A program made the position numbers and the translations under genes. Shown piece by piece: positions 52,741-60,757 of a DNA stretch of 60,757 bases. Positions within the stretch are counted from its first letter, which is position 1; the number at the start of each line of letters is the position of its first letter. The stretch covers positions 1 through 60,757 of the IMG/VR virus record IMGVR_UViG_3300017917_001220, one strand, 5' to 3'. The stretch is from a virus. A model generated the notes under the pieces. That model saw nothing but the letters and a program-made list of their open reading frames with translations. It did not search any database and had not been told where the DNA came from.

Positions 52741-53415
52741 ATGGAAATAAAAGGAAAATATAATTATTCGGGTATTTATTGTTTGAAAAATACAATAGAT
52801 AGTAAGTGTTATGTAGGTTCTGCACAGAAGTTAAATTATAGACTTTGGAATCATAAACATAAACTTATTAAAGGAACTCATGCTAATACTATATTACAAA
52901 ATTTTGTAAATAAATATGGTGTTGATAGTATATACTTTGAAATTTTAGAACCTGTTGAAATTGGTAAACTTATAGAAAGAGAACAATATTATATTGATGC
53001 TTTAAAGCCTGAATTTAATATATTACCAAAAGCAGGTAGTAATGCAGGTACTATAATGAGTGAAGAACAAAAGATTAAAATATCTAAAAGTAGAAAAGGT
53101 ATTTTACACACAGAAGAAGTTAAAAGAAGAATCTCTGAAACTATGACAGGAGTTCCTAAAACTAAAGAACATTCTGCTAAAGTAGGATTAAAACATAAAG
53201 GTAAAATAGTTTCACAAGAACAAAGAGATAAGATTTCCAAAGCTAATAAAGGTAATATAGCAACATCTAAGGTAACTTGGGAAGTAGTAGAGAAAATAAG
53301 AGAATTACATTCTCAAGGAATTAAAGATAAAGAACTTGCTATACAATTTAATCTAAGTAAAGTTCAAATAAATAATATTAGAAACAATAAATGTTGGATA
53401 AATAATGGCTTGTAA
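52741..53415 (+). CDS. GIY-YIG homing endonuclease with NUMOD3 repeats
   Basis: The 224-residue protein has a full GIY-YIG set: SGIYCLKN (about residues 9-16), KCYVGSA (about 21-27), the catalytic Arg in YRLWNHK (about 32-38), Glu in EREQYYID (about 79-86) and Asn in FNILPKAG (about 91-98). Several NUMOD3-type DNA-binding repeats follow (SEEQKIKISKSRKG, TEEVKRRISETMTG, SQEQRDKISKANKG) and then an HTH (DKELAIQFNLSKVQINNI). It has its own promoter. Its end overlaps the next gene by 11 bases. It appears to have inserted into a polyvalent-protein gene. Confidence 0.92.
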   Translation: MEIKGKYNYSGIYCLKNTIDSKCYVGSAQKLNYRLWNHKHKLIKGTHANTILQNFVNKYGVDSIYFEILEPVEIGKLIEREQYYIDALKPEFNILPKAGSNAGTIMSEEQKIKISKSRKGILHTEEVKRRISETMTGVPKTKEHSAKVGLKHKGKIVSQEQRDKISKANKGNIATSKVTWEVVEKIRELHSQGIKDKELAIQFNLSKVQINNIRNNKCWINNGL

Positions 53416-56400
53416 ATATACATATAACGGACAAACTTATACTAAAGATGAATTTTATTCTTTAGTAGCCACTACAATGGTACAACCTAAAACTGTACCT
53501 AAGTATAATAAGATATTATTTCCTACTGGTGATACAGCTAGTAAAGTTGAAGGTCATACTACTTTAGAAGAGTTTAAAAAACAGAAAGAAGATAGAATTA
53601 AAGAACTTGAAAAAGAACAAGAACAATTACCTAAAGAAATTGCGGATTACACACCTGAAATAAATCAACTTAAACAAGAGCTTGAAAGAGTTGATAGAGA
53701 AGGATTTGGTGCTTTAAAACCTATCTATAATTTCTATGAGAATACTGTAAAGAATGTTCTTAACAAACAATATGGTAAAGAGAATGTAAAACTTATTACT
53801 GATGAATATGGTAATACATGGAATGAAATAGAAATTGTTCCAGAGAGAGAACAAAAACAAATTCTTTTACAAAAAGAAGGGATGCCTGCTTCTAGGGCTT
53901 CTGCTGAAACACTTACTAAAGTGAAAGAAGCTGTTAAAAAAATGGGCATTAGTATTCAACAGCTTTCTGACTATTTAAAAGGTAATAAAGATGTAACAAC
54001 AAAAGGAATAAATGGACTTGCAGATCTTGTTAAAGGGGTGATTGCTGTAGCAGAAGGAAAAGAAGATGTTGCTCTTACAGAAGAAATGGTACACGTAGCA
54101 ACAGCTATTTTAGAACAAATAGATCCAAGACTTGTTACAGAAATGATTTCTAAAATAGATAGATTTAAAATATATAAACAAGTTTTTGATCAATATAAAG
54201 ATGTATACACACTCCCTAATGGAAAACCAGATATACGTAAAATAAAAAAAGAAGCTGTAGATAAGCTTTTAGTGGAAGTGATTGTTAATAAAGCAGGGGC
54301 TACAGAGGCCTATCCTGAATTAATGGAAGAAGCCACTCAATCATTATTTAGAAACTTCTGGAATAAAATATTAGATCTTATAAGAGGTGTATACAGAAAA
54401 TCCAACATATCTATATTTGAAGAAGTGGGAGCTAAAGTGATTGAAGGTGAGGTGGGAGGAACTATTTCTGATATTTCTGAAGGAGGAATATTTTATCAAC
54501 TATCTGATGCACAAAAGAAAGTGCAAGAAAAAATACAGGAAACAAGAAATTCTATTAATAAAGTGGTTAGTGATGAAAAGTCTGATGAAGTGTTAGCAGA
54601 CTCAGATGAGTCTACTAATTGGTACGAAATATCTCTTCCTGATGGTACAAAACAAAAAATAACCAAAAGGGTAACAGATTTTGTTAAAGAGTGGTATAAA
54701 AAAAGATTTAAAGATAAAAAATTCACTCCAGAAGAAAAGGCTTTTAATGAGATGAAAAGAAAATATGGAGTGGAGGGGCATGCTGATTTTGAGGAAATAC
54801 ATAATAGATATTATAATAAAGATGGTACAAAAAAGACCACTCCTGATCCAAGACCTGTAAAATTCAATCTTCCTTCTGAAGAGATGTATAATATGTTGGA
54901 AAACTATTATGTGAGTCTTTTACAAACATTAGATAAAGATGCATTAGTTTTTTCGGAGGTGATTGTTTACAATCCTAAAGATAAAAGAGCTGGTACAATA
55001 GATTTTCTAGCTGTTGATCCCTCAGGAAAAGGACATATTCTTGATTGGAAGTTTATGCAAATAAATGGAGAAGATGTTGCATGGTTTAAACAAGGGGCCT
55101 TTGATATTCAACTTGGTACGTATAAAAATATTCTTAAAGACTTTTATGGAGTAAAAGAATTTGGAATGAATAGAGCTATCCCAATAGCTATGGATTTTGG
55201 GTATAAAGAAAAAGGTAATAAGAGTTCTGGACTTGAATTAAAAGGAATAGCTATAGGTTCTGTAGATAAAACTAAAATACAAGATCTCAGACTTGTGCCT
55301 GTTTCTGAACAAACAGAATCTACAGGATATGAAGATCTTGATAATATTATTAAAAAACTAAATTCCATGCTTAAACAAATAGGCAAGGAAGAAGTGACAG
55401 ATGATGATGAGCGTTTATTTAAAATAGAGCGTTTAAACACTATTAGAAAAGCTGTTCGTCTTTTACAGGGACAAAATAATATTGCTTCTTTAATTGATGT
55501 TGTGGGAATTATGAGAGAAGAAGGTGACCAGCTATTAAATGATTATAACACTATTTATAAAAATAGACCTGCTGCTTCTGATGATTCAACAAATAAAGAA
55601 CTTTCAGATTTTGCAGAAAAAATGAGAGTGCATTTAAGAATTATTGATGTTTTTGAAAATATAGGAAGAGACATAGGCCATCTTGTGTATACAAAGGATA
55701 TGCTGGAAAATGCTAAGACAGAAGAAGAAAGAGAAGATGTAGCAAAAAGAAAAGATATACATGACCAATTAATGGAGCAGTCTAATGCTATTTACAGATC
55801 AAAAGAACAATTAACAAAAGCTGCTCAGGATTTTGCGGACAAACATGTAGGACAAAGAAATCTTGTATTCGGTCTTCTATCGCCAGAAGCTGTTGTTAAA
55901 GGGTTTTCTTCTAATTTTAGAGGTATATCAGAACTTCCTTCTAGAGCTTTACAATTATTGTACAAAGTGGTGAGAGGTGCTCAAGGAGAAGCTTCTAAAG
56001 CTGCTTTAGAAAGAGTGCAAAAACTAATGGATATTAGGAAGAAATTAGCAGAACAAGGCGGAGATCTTAGAACAATAGTACAACAGATATACCAAAAGGA
56101 TGATAAAGGAGGTATTGTTAATAAACTTATTCATAGATATAGCAGAAAATTCCATGAAGAAGTGGATGCAAAAGCTAAAGAAGGTGGAGATAAACAATGG
56201 CTTTTAGACAATATTGATATAGAGGAGTATAAAAAAGAAGCTAATAAACGTCTTGAAGATCAAATTAAAAAAATAGAAAGACAGATATACACAAGTGATA
56301 AAAATGAGAATGAGGCTATAAGAGCTAAAAATATTAAAGAAGCTCAGGAAATGTGGGATATTGATGACAAAAATTTTAATGGCTGGAATAACTACATCAT

Positions 56401-58624
56401 TAAAAGGCATCCTCTTCCAAAATGGTATTCAGAAGAATACAAAAATATTCTTAAAAATCCAACCCTTTTAGAGCTTTATAATTTCATAGGTAGTATAAAT
56501 GAAGAAGCTAAAGAGGCTGGATACATCACTAATAAAGTGATGAAAACATTCCTACCATTTGTTAGAAAAGGAGCTGCAGAAGAATTAGCTTGGGATCATA
56601 GTATTTCTCCATTAAAGAATTTTTCAGACAGTCTTAAAATACAAACAGATGATGTAGGATTTGGAAGTTTTAATGAACTTACAGGAGAATTAGAAAATTC
56701 TATTCCTAAATATTATACATATGATTTTACTAGGAAAGATGGTGTAAACGATTATTCTGATGTAAGCGAAGATCTTTTTAAAAATATGATTTTATATATA
56801 CAGCAAATGGAGAAGTATAAATATCTATCTGCTGTGGAAGGTCAATTACAATTAGTAAAAACTGTAGAAGAATTTAAAAGTCATTTAGTTACAGATAGAA
56901 CATCAAACATTGTTAAACAGAATGGTAAAATAGTAGAAAAACCGGGAAATGAAGAGAATACTAAAATGTATGACGACTTTTTAAGGGTGTTGTTATATGG
57001 ACAAAAGTATGTTCTTTCTGATACGGACACTCCTTTAAATATAGACAAGGTGTTAAACTTTGTAAAAAAAGGAGTAAACACTGCCACAGGCAAAGAAATA
57101 TTTAAAATAGATGAAAATCCTTCTGCTACATCCTTAGTAAAAACTATGGACGCAGCAAATAGAGCATTCCAATTAAAAGCTTTAGGATTTGAATTTATAT
57201 CTGGAGCTGTAAATATGTTTGGAGGTAATATTCAGGTGGCTACACAGGCTGGAGGATATTTTAAAGCAAGGGATTTTCTTAAAAATCAAGCTAAATTGGC
57301 CATTCAAAAGTTTGATAATGAGGAAGATAAAGAAATATTTGTACAATTAGTTAATACATTTATGCCTTTAAAAGATGATCCAGCTACAGACATATATAAA
57401 TATGAGGCAGGAATGAGTGCTCTCACTAGAAAAAACCTTGGAGATATATTAATGGTTTTTATGAGAAAACCAGAACAACTTATTGAAAAGTCTATTTTTG
57501 TCACTCTACTAGAGAATACAATGGTGGAAAATGGTAGAATTGTTAGTATTAATGAATATGTAAAAAATAAATATAAGAATAGATATAAATCTTCCACAGA
57601 GTATAAGCAGTCAAAAGATGCTATTGAGAAAGAAGTGGAAGAACTTAAGAAAACAAAGTCTATAGCTGTAACTAAAAAACTTGTAAATGGTAAATTAGAA
57701 ATACCTGGATTAGATCTTTCAAATCAAAAAGAGTTACAAAGACTTACAGAACTCACTAGAAGAATATCTAGAAATGCAACAGGAGGTATGTCAGACGGAG
57801 ATATTAATAGAATGTCTATGTCTGTTTGGACAAATAGTATGATGTTGTTTAAAAACTGGATACCAAAACTTGCTGACACACGTTTCTCAGAATTTAGAAA
57901 GGTGAGTGATGACTTTTCTGTGACAGTGGATGAAGACGGTGTTAAAGGAGAGAAATATGATATAGGAAGAATTAGACTTTTAGCTTATGTTTTAGGAACA
58001 TCTATTCGTGATAAATCAGCAAATATTACGAATTTAATTCAAATGAATGACAAGGGAATTGCTTTAATAGATAAAATATATGAGGACTTTGCTGAAAAAT
58101 ACGAGAAAAGGACAGGTGAAACTCTTAACATGACTAAAGAAGACTTTGCTGACATGATTAGAACTAACTTAAGAAATGAGATTAAAGAATTAGCTATTCT
58201 TGGGTCTCTACTTGGTGTAATGATTTCTTTAGGATTTATGGTTCCTGATGATGATGAGGATAAAGCAACTAAAAATTTCTTTAGATATTCTCAAAGAGTA
58301 GTGGATAAATTTGTTGGTGAGCTTTCTTTCTTCTATAACCCTGTTAATTTTGAGAGTCTTTTAAGTGGAAGTATGTTCCCAGCTATAGGCCTTATAACAG
58401 ATTATACTAGATTTATTAATCATTTTGTTAGAGAAGTGACAGGATTTGATATTACAGATCCAACACTATCTGCTGAAGAGGTGAGAAAAAAAGCTATGCC
58501 TATTAAATATGCTGCTAAAGCTCTTCCTATTACAAAATCTGTATTAACATATGGAGCTATTTTAAATAATGAATTTGCTAAAGAATTTGATGTAACTATA
58601 CAAAAAGAAAGCAGTATGAAATAA
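53405..58624 (+). CDS. Giant cargo protein with PD-(D/E)XK nuclease-like domain
   Basis: The 1,739-residue protein begins MACKYTYNGQTYTKDEF, then YNKILFPTGDTASKVEGH (residues 34-51), the apparent second half of the LPD-type domain in the 51,437 protein. EEMVH at 226-230 may be a zincin-like remnant. At residues 529-549, AGTIDFLAV...GHILDWKF gives the D533...D547-x-K549 pattern of RecB-type PD-(D/E)XK nucleases. Long helical regions follow. A C-terminal hydrophobic section (LAILGSLLGVMISLGFMVP) may touch membranes. It is the third large protein after the RNA polymerase, so it is probably ejected too. A terminator stem starts inside its last codons. Confidence 0.78.
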   Translation: MACKYTYNGQTYTKDEFYSLVATTMVQPKTVPKYNKILFPTGDTASKVEGHTTLEEFKKQKEDRIKELEKEQEQLPKEIADYTPEINQLKQELERVDREGFGALKPIYNFYENTVKNVLNKQYGKENVKLITDEYGNTWNEIEIVPEREQKQILLQKEGMPASRASAETLTKVKEAVKKMGISIQQLSDYLKGNKDVTTKGINGLADLVKGVIAVAEGKEDVALTEEMVHVATAILEQIDPRLVTEMISKIDRFKIYKQVFDQYKDVYTLPNGKPDIRKIKKEAVDKLLVEVIVNKAGATEAYPELMEEATQSLFRNFWNKILDLIRGVYRKSNISIFEEVGAKVIEGEVGGTISDISEGGIFYQLSDAQKKVQEKIQETRNSINKVVSDEKSDEVLADSDESTNWYEISLPDGTKQKITKRVTDFVKEWYKKRFKDKKFTPEEKAFNEMKRKYGVEGHADFEEIHNRYYNKDGTKKTTPDPRPVKFNLPSEEMYNMLENYYVSLLQTLDKDALVFSEVIVYNPKDKRAGTIDFLAVDPSGKGHILDWKFMQINGEDVAWFKQGAFDIQLGTYKNILKDFYGVKEFGMNRAIPIAMDFGYKEKGNKSSGLELKGIAIGSVDKTKIQDLRLVPVSEQTESTGYEDLDNIIKKLNSMLKQIGKEEVTDDDERLFKIERLNTIRKAVRLLQGQNNIASLIDVVGIMREEGDQLLNDYNTIYKNRPAASDDSTNKELSDFAEKMRVHLRIIDVFENIGRDIGHLVYTKDMLENAKTEEEREDVAKRKDIHDQLMEQSNAIYRSKEQLTKAAQDFADKHVGQRNLVFGLLSPEAVVKGFSSNFRGISELPSRALQLLYKVVRGAQGEASKAALERVQKLMDIRKKLAEQGGDLRTIVQQIYQKDDKGGIVNKLIHRYSRKFHEEVDAKAKEGGDKQWLLDNIDIEEYKKEANKRLEDQIKKIERQIYTSDKNENEAIRAKNIKEAQEMWDIDDKNFNGWNNYIIKRHPLPKWYSEEYKNILKNPTLLELYNFIGSINEEAKEAGYITNKVMKTFLPFVRKGAAEELAWDHSISPLKNFSDSLKIQTDDVGFGSFNELTGELENSIPKYYTYDFTRKDGVNDYSDVSEDLFKNMILYIQQMEKYKYLSAVEGQLQLVKTVEEFKSHLVTDRTSNIVKQNGKIVEKPGNEENTKMYDDFLRVLLYGQKYVLSDTDTPLNIDKVLNFVKKGVNTATGKEIFKIDENPSATSLVKTMDAANRAFQLKALGFEFISGAVNMFGGNIQVATQAGGYFKARDFLKNQAKLAIQKFDNEEDKEIFVQLVNTFMPLKDDPATDIYKYEAGMSALTRKNLGDILMVFMRKPEQLIEKSIFVTLLENTMVENGRIVSINEYVKNKYKNRYKSSTEYKQSKDAIEKEVEELKKTKSIAVTKKLVNGKLEIPGLDLSNQKELQRLTELTRRISRNATGGMSDGDINRMSMSVWTNSMMLFKNWIPKLADTRFSEFRKVSDDFSVTVDEDGVKGEKYDIGRIRLLAYVLGTSIRDKSANITNLIQMNDKGIALIDKIYEDFAEKYEKRTGETLNMTKEDFADMIRTNLRNEIKELAILGSLLGVMISLGFMVPDDDEDKATKNFFRYSQRVVDKFVGELSFFYNPVNFESLLSGSMFPAIGLITDYTRFINHFVREVTGFDITDPTLSAEEVRKKAMPIKYAAKALPITKSVLTYGAILNNEFAKEFDVTIQKESSMK

Positions 58625-58634
58625 TACTGCTTTT
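58608..58634 (+). terminator. Intrinsic terminator of the tail/cargo operon
   Basis: AAAGCAGTAT (58,608-58,617) pairs perfectly with ATACTGCTTT (58,624-58,633) around a 6-base loop, with T4 at 58,631-58,634. The left arm is within the last coding codons and the loop holds most of the stop codon. Confidence 0.82.
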
Positions 58635-58666
58635 GCTATATTATATCTAAATATTTTATGTAATGT

Positions 58667-58696
58667 ATTGATAATAAAGAGAAAAAGGTATCTTTG
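58667..58696 (+). promoter_or_regulatory. Bacteroidota-type promoter P7 for the tail fibre gene
   Basis: ATTG at 58,667-58,670, 18 bases, then TATCTTTG at 58,689-58,696. The -7 box is perfect; the -33 box has one mismatch and the spacing is one base short of the usual range. The gene starts 30 bases later at 58,727. Confidence 0.7.
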
Positions 58697-58726
58697 CACC
58701 TTAATCTCGCCTTAATATATTTAATT

Positions 58727-60757
58727 ATGAACGTTACTTGTTCTGCTGAAATGTGTCCAGTGATACTATCTAGCTCCTGCGTATTTTACGAAGGGCCTAA
58801 TTTAATATACACTGTCATAAACACAAATGATAGCCTTGAAACTGCTTTACAAAAAATAGATGCTAAATTTGGGGATATAACAGCAGGCTATGCTTTTAAT
58901 AACGGTATTTATCAACTTTCTCCAGGGAACATAGTTCAATTGGGTGGGTCTTTATTACATGACACCACTATTGGTGGTAATTACACTTTAACCTTCCAAG
59001 GATTTTTGGAGGCTTCAAAATTTATCACTACAGGAGGAAGTTCCACTGATTTTGTGAAAGGAGATGGATCTTTAGATAGCACCACTTATCAACCTGCTGG
59101 AAATTATATCACAGATCTTTATGGGGATGGAACTGCTTCTGGTCCAGGTAATAGTCAATTTACATTGGCCACTGTTAATACAAATCCAGGAACTTATGGA
59201 TCCACTACAACAGTGCCTGTAGTAACAGTGAATAGTAAAGGACTTGTAACTAGTGTTACATCTCAAGTTATAGCCTTACCGTCAGCTTCTTTAAGTTTTG
59301 TAGGTGATGTAACAGGATCTGGATCTACAGGATCTCCTGTAACACTTACATTAAAGACAGTGAATACAAATGTTTATGGTAGTAACACTTTCTTAAAATT
59401 TGCTGTAAATGGTAAAGGATTAGTTACATCAGCCACTTCTGTGGTTTATGGAGATATAACTTCTGCACTAGGATTTGTACCTGTTCCAGAAAGTAGAACT
59501 CTCACTATTAATGGTGTTACATACGATCTCTCAGCTAACAGAAGTTGGTCAATTGTAGCAGGAGTTTCTAGTGTAGTGGCATCAGCTCCTCTATCTGCAA
59601 ATAATGTAGGAGGCACTGTAACGATTTCCATTCCAAAAGCTGATATTTCTACAGATGGATATTTATCTTTCTCAGATTGGAACACTTTTAATAACAAACT
59701 TTCCACAATATCAGGTATTGCAGCAGGTGGTGAGCTTAGTGGTACATACCCAAATCCTTCTTTAGTAAATTCTGCTGTTATAAATAAAGTGTTAACAGGA
59801 TTAAATTTAACAGGTGGAGGAACAATAGTTGCAACTGATAGTATATTACAAGCTTTTGGTAAGGTGCAAAACCAAATATCTGCTTTAGCAGGTGGTGTTT
59901 CTTATCAAGGAGTTTGGAATGCTTCTACAAATACCCCTACATTAACATCAAGTGTAGGAACAAAAGGATATTATTATGTTGTAAATGTAGCAGGAAGTAC
60001 TAACTTAAATGGTATTACAGATTGGAAGGTAGGTGATTGGGCTATATTTAATGGTTCTACATGGGATAAAGTGGATAATACAGACGCAGTGAGTTCTGTA
60101 AATGGATTTACAGGAGCAGTTTCTCTAACTACAAGTAATATACCAGAAGGAACTAATCTTTATTATACAGATGCAAGAGCAAGAAATTCTATAACATTAA
60201 CCACATCTGGTGATTGGGGAGCAGCAACTTATAATAATTTTTTTGGAATACTTAATATACCTAATTATTCTTTATCTGGATTAGGAGGTGTTCCTACATC
60301 AAGGACATTAACTATTAATGGTATATCTTATGATTTGAGTGCTGATAGAACTTGGACAATATCCACTTCTACATCCCCTTTAACAACAAAAGGAGATATA
60401 TATACATTTAGTACGGTGGATGCAAGGCTTCCAGTGGGTACTGATGGTCAAATTATTGTAGCTGATAGCACAACACCAACAGGACTTAAATGGGTTCCAA
60501 ATACAGCAGCTTCTATTATAAGTACAACAGCATCTGGAACTGATACATATACAGCCACTGTTACTGGAATTGTTGCATATACAGATGGAGAAAGTATATT
60601 GGTTAGATTTACTAACGGAAATACAACCACTTCAACATTAAATATAAATGGATTAGGAGCTAAATTATTATATAGAAATAATGATGGGCAATTAATAGGA
60701 GGTGATATTCTTGATGGTGGAGAAATGTTGTGTGTTTATAATTCAAGTTTAAATGGA
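58727..60757 (+). CDS. Tail fibre protein, 3' end cut by the window
   Basis: An open frame of 677 codons runs from the ATG at 58,727 to the window edge without a stop. The N-terminus repeats the adapter pattern of the fibres at 18,268 and 19,394 (CVFYEGPNLIYTVINTNDSL and ALQKIDAKF). It then has fibre repeats: TVNTNPGTYGSTTTVP...VNSKGLVTS near residue 149 and again near 210, and RTLTINGVTYDLSANR near residue 257 and RTLTINGISYDLSADR near 526. GGELSGTYPNPSLVN and YTDARARNSI are typical trimeric-fibre segments. It probably forms a long receptor-binding fibre with the tip beyond the window. It has its own promoter. Confidence 0.88.
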   Translation, partial: MNVTCSAEMCPVILSSSCVFYEGPNLIYTVINTNDSLETALQKIDAKFGDITAGYAFNNGIYQLSPGNIVQLGGSLLHDTTIGGNYTLTFQGFLEASKFITTGGSSTDFVKGDGSLDSTTYQPAGNYITDLYGDGTASGPGNSQFTLATVNTNPGTYGSTTTVPVVTVNSKGLVTSVTSQVIALPSASLSFVGDVTGSGSTGSPVTLTLKTVNTNVYGSNTFLKFAVNGKGLVTSATSVVYGDITSALGFVPVPESRTLTINGVTYDLSANRSWSIVAGVSSVVASAPLSANNVGGTVTISIPKADISTDGYLSFSDWNTFNNKLSTISGIAAGGELSGTYPNPSLVNSAVINKVLTGLNLTGGGTIVATDSILQAFGKVQNQISALAGGVSYQGVWNASTNTPTLTSSVGTKGYYYVVNVAGSTNLNGITDWKVGDWAIFNGSTWDKVDNTDAVSSVNGFTGAVSLTTSNIPEGTNLYYTDARARNSITLTTSGDWGAATYNNFFGILNIPNYSLSGLGGVPTSRTLTINGISYDLSADRTWTISTSTSPLTTKGDIYTFSTVDARLPVGTDGQIIVADSTTPTGLKWVPNTAASIISTTASGTDTYTATVTGIVAYTDGESILVRFTNGNTTTSTLNINGLGAKLLYRNNDGQLIGGDILDGGEMLCVYNSSLNG

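Noticed and set aside
52703-53404. Group I intron containing the GIY-YIG gene
   Set aside because: The endonuclease has its own promoter and both flanking proteins have complete, plausible ends and starts; I could not recognise intron core motifs. RNA evidence would settle it.
4062-58624. Stop-codon reassignment as in some crAss-like phages
   Set aside because: TAA, TAG (for example ends of 10,697-11,227, 12,622-14,175, 16,084-17,235) and TGA all fall at natural gene ends next to new starts, and large genes have no in-frame TAG or TGA. Standard code fits.
1-60757. CRISPR array, insertion sequence, rRNA or integrase
   Set aside because: No regularly spaced direct repeats, transposase, rRNA segments or recombinase motifs were seen.

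Overview
The window is a strongly AT-rich stretch of a tailed double-stranded DNA phage genome. It is best explained as a crAss-like phage (order Crassvirales) infecting a Bacteroidota host. Four things point there. The gene order runs HU/IHF-like protein, large terminase, portal, scaffold, major capsid, connector rings, a very large tail 'muzzle' protein, then giant cargo proteins. A 4,414-residue protein carries the DFDID catalytic signature of crAss-like virion RNA polymerases, preceded by a beta'-like RIPT motif. Seven promoters match the Bacteroidota form TTTG-N18-21-TAnnTTTG. Starts lack Shine-Dalgarno sequences and are preceded by A/T-rich leaders. TAA, TAG and TGA all end genes at natural boundaries, so I see no stop-codon reassignment. 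The window is not a complete genome: the right end cuts a tail-fibre gene, and no DNA replication genes are visible.

Layout. (1) Positions 1-3,431: small leftward genes (a Gly-rich C-terminal protein, a two-helix membrane protein, a zinc-ribbon protein and others), separated by long gene-free intervals full of strong inverted repeats. Three of these genes share GTCACC exactly 26 nt from the A of the start codon back to the G of the motif, each right after a terminator or structured element. They lack host-type promoters, so this motif is a candidate start signal for the phage's own polymerase. (2) Positions 3,381-3,736: divergent control region. (3) Positions 3,737-19,945: rightward packaging and head operon, ended by a strong terminator at 19,947-20,001. 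It includes an SPFH/band-7 protein between portal and scaffold, a hidden 47-residue Cys-rich gene at 17,881, and two tail-fibre-type proteins. (4) Positions 20,050-58,634: a second rightward transcription unit with a metallophosphoesterase, connector ring proteins, the 2,132-residue muzzle protein ending in a beta-propeller, and a run of giant proteins probably packaged in the virion and ejected into the cell, including the RNA polymerase. Three homing endonucleases (one HNH, two GIY-YIG) sit between these genes. (5) Positions 58,667-60,757: a third promoter and a partial tail fibre.

How it fits together. Terminase, portal, scaffold and capsid build and fill the head. The ring proteins and muzzle form the short tail. 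Fibre proteins sharing an N-terminal adapter supply receptor binding. The giant proteins would enter the host with the DNA so the virion RNA polymerase can start early transcription, after which host polymerase reads the structural operons. The most unusual items are the giant polymerase with an embedded SLOG-type nucleotide-binding domain, a polyvalent-protein domain apparently split by a GIY-YIG gene, a PD-(D/E)XK nuclease domain in another cargo protein, the SPFH gene in the head operon, and the left-arm structured RNAs with their GTCACC starts.
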